In this document: one piece after another, positions 5,946 through 8,451 of the stretch
Position numbering within the stretch: the stretch's first letter is position 1
Layout: the number at the start of each line of letters is the position of its first letter
Assembly (NCBI GenBank): GCA_964590225.1
Contig: CAZPWS010000083.1
Coordinates: 1 to 8,451 of the forward strand
Direction of reading: 5' to 3'
Source of the DNA: JAEUSG01 sp964590225
GTDB taxonomy: Bacteria; Fibrobacterota; OXYB2-FULL-49-7; JAEUSG01
Length of the DNA: 8,451 bases
The notes under the pieces: model-generated
Databases searched by the model: none
The model's input: only the letters and a program-made list of their open reading frames with translations
What the model was told of the DNA's origin: nothing
Made by a program: the position numbers and the translations under genes

Positions 5946-6687
5946 CAGAGCAGAAATAGTTACTAATTCTCCTTTTTCAAATGGAAGTTTTCTTTTAGTG
6001 TTCAGGTCTGCTGATATTGCTTTTAGCGCGTATCCTGGGCAATTTGTCTATATCAAGGCTTCTGATAGCGCATCACCAATTCTCCGCAGGGCTTTTTCAA
6101 TAATGAATACCATTCCAGAAAATGGTTTGGTAGAGTTGTTTATTGATGTTAAGGGAAGCGGGACAATTGGTTTGTCAAAATTAAAAAAGGGTGACTTTAT
6201 TGATGTGGTTGGGCCGCTTGGTAATGGTTTTAGACCTTCGATGTATGCCGATATAAATGTTCTTGTTGGAGGCGGGTGTGGCATCGCTCCACTTATAATG
6301 TTGGCAAAGGACATAATAAAGAGTGGAAAGGGGGTTAAGTTTTTTTACGGGGGTAGGTCTGGACAACATGTTGTTTTGCTTGATAAAATTAAAAAAGTCA
6401 CCGACCATATAACAGTTTCAACTGATGATGGTTCTTTTGGGGTAAAAGGGGTAATAACGGAATTAGTTGATTTAAAAAAAGGGGAATCTCTCTTTTCGTG
6501 TGGGCCAAAGCCCATGTTGAAGGCTCTGGCTGATATGTATAGTGAAGCTTTTTTTGCAATGGAGACTGAAATGGCATGTGGAGTTGGTGTTTGTATGGGG
6601 TGTGCTGTTCCGATGGTGGGTGGAGGTTATAAACGGTGCTGTACCGAGGGACCTGTTTTTAGGGCTGGGGAGGTTTTGTGGAGTTGA
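5926..6687 (+). CDS. pyrK: Dihydroorotate dehydrogenase B (NAD+), electron transfer subunit PyrK
   Basis: The protein has 253 residues, the usual PyrK length. It passes electrons from the FMN of PyrD through a [2Fe-2S] cluster and FAD to NAD+ in the cytoplasmic PyrD2-PyrK2 enzyme of pyrimidine synthesis. A ferredoxin-reductase-like FAD domain comes first, with the FAD motif RRAFS (R54-S58). The NAD domain follows, with VGGGCGIAP (114-122) and CGPKPM (192-197). A C-terminal [2Fe-2S] domain has C218, C223 and C226 plus C238 (or the adjacent C239), spaced Cx4Cx2Cx11C. The double cysteine at 238-239 leaves the fourth ligand ambiguous. The ATG at 5926 lies inside the end of the TPR gene (20-base overlap) and the stop overlaps pyrD by 10 bases, indicating translational coupling. 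Confidence 0.97.
   Translation: MPEITNSRAEIVTNSPFSNGSFLLVFRSADIAFSAYPGQFVYIKASDSASPILRRAFSIMNTIPENGLVELFIDVKGSGTIGLSKLKKGDFIDVVGPLGNGFRPSMYADINVLVGGGCGIAPLIMLAKDIIKSGKGVKFFYGGRSGQHVVLLDKIKKVTDHITVSTDDGSFGVKGVITELVDLKKGESLFSCGPKPMLKALADMYSEAFFAMETEMACGVGVCMGCAVPMVGGGYKRCCTEGPVFRAGEVLWS
6667..6673 (+). promoter_or_regulatory. Ribosome binding site for the GTG start of pyrD
   Basis: GGGGAGG, inside the end of pyrK, lies 4 bases before GTG 6678 and fixes this as the pyrD start. Confidence 0.75.
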
Positions 6688-7589
6688 GTGTGAATATTGG
6701 TGGGGTGATTTTGCGTAATCCAGTTTGTGTCGCGAGTGGAACCTACGGATATGCGCACGAAATGGATAGAGTAACAGATGTTAGTGTTCTTGGAGCAGTA
6801 TTTACAAAGGCAATAACCAGAGAACAAAGGAATGGCAATCCACCACCAAGAATAGTAGAAACACCCTCTGGAATGCTGAACGCTATCGGTCTTGCCAATG
6901 TGGGTGTAGAGGCCTTTGTATCAGAAAAGCTCCCATTTTTGAATAAAATTGCGCCTGCGGTGTTTGTGAATGTTGCAGGGACTACTGCTTCCGATTATGA
7001 GTATGTGCTCAAGCGACTCAATAACGAGGAGGGTATAGACGGGTATGAGATAAACTTGTCTTGCCCCAATGTTAAAAAGGGTGGGATTTCTTTTAGTTCA
7101 AAGCCATTAGAAACAGCGCGAATTGTTAAAAAACTCAGAAAAGCTACTACTCGCCCTTTGATAATTAAGTTGTCGCCAAATGTTACTGATATAGTTCCTT
7201 ATGCTGTGGCAGCAGAAAGAGAGGGCGCAGATGCAATTTCCCTTATCAATACCCTTATAGGAATGTCAATAGATATATATAAAAGAAAGCCCCGTTTAAC
7301 TAACATAACCGGTGGGCTTTCGGGGCCGGCAATCAGACCAGTTGGCGTAGCAATGACATGGAAAGTATCAAATGCAGTTAAAATCCCAGTGATAGGAATG
7401 GGGGGCATTATGAATGCTACCGACGCATTGGAGTACATTCTTGCCGGTGCTTCCGCAATACAAGTAGGTACTGGAAATTTTGTCAATCCTTCGATACCAT
7501 CAGAAATAATTGTTGGTATTGAGACATATCTTAGAAGTAATGGTTATTCAAATTTTTCTGATATAGTTGGAAAGCTTGTTGTAGGCTAA
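6678..7589 (+). CDS. pyrD: Dihydroorotate dehydrogenase, class 1B catalytic subunit PyrD
   Basis: The protein has 303 residues, a typical length for the class. It oxidises dihydroorotate to orotate with FMN and hands the electrons to PyrK. The family's motifs are all present: FTKAIT with K44, MLNAIGLANVG with N68, INLSCPNVKKGG with N126 and catalytic C129, IIKLSPNVTD with K164, NTLIGM and ITGGLSGPAIRP, and the FMN-phosphate segment GMGGI (240-244) with IQVGTGNF (about 262-268). The cysteine base (not serine) and the adjacent pyrK identify class 1B, which is NAD-dependent and soluble. The start is GTG with a good ribosome binding site and overlaps pyrK by 10 bases. One small variation is SFSSKP after the KKGG turn, where many relatives have FGxDP. 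No damage is visible. Confidence 0.97.
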   Translation: MELSVNIGGVILRNPVCVASGTYGYAHEMDRVTDVSVLGAVFTKAITREQRNGNPPPRIVETPSGMLNAIGLANVGVEAFVSEKLPFLNKIAPAVFVNVAGTTASDYEYVLKRLNNEEGIDGYEINLSCPNVKKGGISFSSKPLETARIVKKLRKATTRPLIIKLSPNVTDIVPYAVAAEREGADAISLINTLIGMSIDIYKRKPRLTNITGGLSGPAIRPVGVAMTWKVSNAVKIPVIGMGGIMNATDALEYILAGASAIQVGTGNFVNPSIPSEIIVGIETYLRSNGYSNFSDIVGKLVVG

Positions 7590-7607
7590 ACTCTCACGAG
7601 GTTTTTT
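7588..7607 (+). terminator. Possible weak rho-independent terminator after pyrD
   Basis: AAACTC and GAGGTT form a 5-of-6 stem around TCAC, starting at the pyrD stop and followed by a run of six T (7602-7607). The stem is short, but its position is right for ending the TPR-pyrK-pyrD transcript. Confidence 0.35.
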
Positions 7608-7703
7608 CATAATTGCGAAAGTTCTGTTTTAAATTTATTTTGTTTGCATCAGAAGTGCATAAGGGGCTATAGCTCAGTTGGTAGAGCGATTCGTTCGCAA
7701 TGA

Positions 7704-7778
7704 TGTTATCGGCAATCTAACTCGTTTAAAATCAAAGTTATTTTTTCTTCCATTAACATCACGTTAACATGATTTCAT
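7704..7778. other. 75-bp insert inside the tRNA relic, with imperfect inverted ends
   Basis: This stretch separates the two tRNA parts. AATGATGTTAT at the left junction (7699-7709) and TTAACATGATT near the right (7764-7774) are imperfect inverted repeats (9 of 11). TGATGTTA (7701-7708) also pairs exactly with TAACATCA (7754-7761). It carries no reading frame worth naming. The junctions are inferred from where tRNA identity stops. Confidence 0.4.
7758..7773. promoter_or_regulatory. Near-palindrome centred on GTTAAC, possible operator
   Basis: ATCACGTTAACATGAT is a 16-bp palindrome with one mismatched pair. TTAACAT occurs twice in direct orientation 11 bp apart (7753 and 7764). It lies about 90 bp upstream of the AlbA_2 gene, so it could be a regulator site. 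This is speculative. Confidence 0.25.
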
Positions 7779-7823
7779 AAGAGGTCTCTGGTTCAAGGGA
7801 TACTTTTATTTTTATTCATTGAA

Positions 7824-7847
7824 AAATGTATCTTCATAGGTACATTT
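7824..7847 (+). promoter_or_regulatory. Inverted repeat directly before the AlbA_2 ribosome binding site
   Basis: AAATGTA (7824-7830) and TACATTT (7841-7847) are perfect inverted repeats around a 10-base spacer. The right arm abuts the GGAGG at 7848-7852. It could be an operator half-site pair or a leader hairpin affecting translation. Confidence 0.35.
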
Positions 7848-7852
7848 GGAGG
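7848..7852 (+). promoter_or_regulatory. Ribosome binding site for the TTG start at 7860
   Basis: GGAGG sits 7 bases before TTG 7860, supporting this non-ATG start. Confidence 0.7.
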
Positions 7853-7859
7853 CAATAAG

Positions 7860-8447
7860 TTGGAATCTAACCGCATTGAATATAAACGAGAACTCTCTGA
7901 TTCGTTTGAGAGAAGCGCCGTCGCCTTCTTGAATTATCATGAGGGTGGCGTTATCTACATCGGCATTGAAGACGACAATAAAGTTGTTGGCATTTCTGAT
8001 GTTGATGGTTTACAGCTAGCAATAAAAGACAGACTTAAGAATAATATCCTGCCATCATGCTTAGGACTATTCGATGTAATCCATGAAAAGCGTGGCGCAA
8101 AAGATATCATCAAGGTCACTCTTGCAAGCGGTTCTGAAAAACCTTACTACCTTAAGAAATATGGAATGTCCGAGAAAGGATGTTTTACCAGAATCGGTAG
8201 TTCTTCCGAACCAATGCCAACAAGAATGATTGAAGATTTGTTTGCCAGAAGAACCAGAAATTCAATCGGTCGCATTCGAGCACCACGGCAAGATCTGACT
8301 TTCGAACAATTGAAAATCTATTACAACGAAAATAGTCTCGAAATCAATGACAAATTTGCCAACAACCTTGAATTACTCACCGAAGACGGCGCTTACAACC
8401 CACATTCGTCACCCTATTTTACCAAATTTAAAGGAGTTATTACCTGA
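7860..8447 (+). pseudogene. AlbA_2 (Schlafen-type) domain protein, C-terminally truncated by a sequence break near 8399
   Basis: The frame encodes 195 residues from TTG. Residues 1-180 are a good AlbA_2 domain (PF04326 type). They have ESNRIEYKREL at the start, FLNYHEGGVIYIGIEDDNKVVGI (18-40), SGSEKPYYLKKYGMSEKGCF, RIGSSSEPMP, and LFARRTRNSIGRI leading to DLTFEQLKIYY and NNLELLTEDGAYN. Full-length relatives are about 450-480 residues and continue into an ATPase-like (HATPase_c_4) and winged-helix region. They are usually annotated as putative DNA-binding or transcriptional regulators, and the molecular role is poorly known. Here the family match ends after GAYN (about base 8399). The last 15 residues (PHSSPYFTKFKGVIT) are unrelated and the frame stops at 8447. 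The gene is therefore probably interrupted by an inserted element or ends at a contig junction. The strong RBS and upstream inverted repeat suggest it was a functional gene. Confidence 0.75.
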
Positions 8448-8451
8448 CATT
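8400..8451. mobile_element. Unrelated sequence replacing the AlbA_2 gene, possible end of an inserted element
   Basis: From about 8400 the sequence no longer encodes AlbA_2 protein. On the minus strand a frame enters from beyond the window and ends at a TGA (complement of 8409-8411), reading SGNNSFKFGKIG before the stop. That would put the stop about 10 bases from the junction, as a transposase tail often sits in an insertion sequence. On the plus strand, a frame from 8398 is open to the end (HIRHPILPNLKELLPDI). No element family can be named from 52 bases. Confidence 0.3.

Larger units (their letters stand above)
7663..7798 (+). pseudogene. Interrupted, 3'-truncated tRNA-Ala(CGC)-like gene
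   Basis: Bases 7663-7703 form the 5' part of a normal alanine tRNA. They hold the acceptor strand GGGGCTA, TA, the D-arm GCTC-AGTTGGTA-GAGC (7672-7687), G26, the anticodon 5' stem ATTCG and the loop TTCGCAA (7694-7700, anticodon CGC). Only the first three bases of the 3' anticodon stem (TGA) follow. About 75 unrelated bases intervene, and then 7779-7798 resume with AAGAGGTC, TCTGG and TTCAAGG. These are the end of the anticodon stem, the variable loop, the T-stem 5' strand and the T-loop. The matching CCAGA strand and the acceptor 3' end are absent. It cannot fold into a complete tRNA, so it is a pseudogene or the relic of an insertion event. Bacterial tRNA introns are normally larger self-splicing introns in the anticodon loop, so a true intron is unlikely. 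Confidence 0.7.

Noticed and set aside
6048..6408. Minus-strand open frames inside pyrK
   Set aside because: They are shadows of a clearly functional gene with intact motifs.
7663..7798. Functional tRNA with a small intron
   Set aside because: The T-stem 3' strand and acceptor 3' strand are absent after 7798, so no mature tRNA could form. The break is also not in the anticodon loop, where bacterial tRNA introns usually sit.
1..8451. CRISPR array or known anti-phage operon
   Set aside because: There are no spaced short repeats and no cas, restriction or recognised defence genes. The AlbA_2 fragment alone is not enough for a defence-system call.

Overview
This is an AT-rich bacterial window with every gene on the + strand. 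It probably comes from a Gram-negative member of the FCB group (Fibrobacterota, Cloacimonadota, KSB1-like or similar). That placement is an inference. It rests on a TPR lipoprotein whose mature end reads CVYFNTFYNAKKYF, a motif I associate with those phyla, on several exported barrel-like proteins, and on good Shine-Dalgarno sites with many TTG/GTG starts. No marker gene here settles the lineage.

Left part (1-3602): a run of exported proteins that are poorly recognisable. The window opens with the last 17 codons of a gene whose end is identical to the end of the barrel-like gene at 1832-2329. A very stable hairpin (123-180) follows. Then come a secreted protein with an NTR/TIMP-like look (281-985), a barrel-like protein (988-1662), a frameshifted and truncated DUF4160 gene (1688-1839), the barrel-like protein itself (1832-2329), and a secreted metzincin-type zinc protease with the full HExxHxxGxxH motif and a Met-turn (2424-3602).

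Middle part (3717-7589): a tightly overlapping cluster. It holds a large TPR outer-membrane-type lipoprotein with an AgmX/TonB-like C-terminal domain, then pyrK and pyrD. PyrK and PyrD form the NAD-dependent class 1B dihydroorotate dehydrogenase, the fourth step of de novo pyrimidine synthesis. These are the most secure calls.

Right part (7590-8451): an accessory region. A tRNA-Ala(CGC)-like gene is interrupted in the 3' strand of its anticodon stem by about 75 bp and lacks its 3' end. An AlbA_2 (Schlafen-type) gene follows. Its family resemblance stops abruptly at about position 8399 and is replaced by unrelated sequence up to the window end.

The 55-base exact repeat at the left edge, and the family-homology break about 52 bases before the right edge, together suggest that the window is a whole contig ending at repeated sequence on both sides. 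I do not see a convincing new defence or mobile system. The best leads are the broken tRNA / AlbA_2 region, the metzincin and the hairpin.
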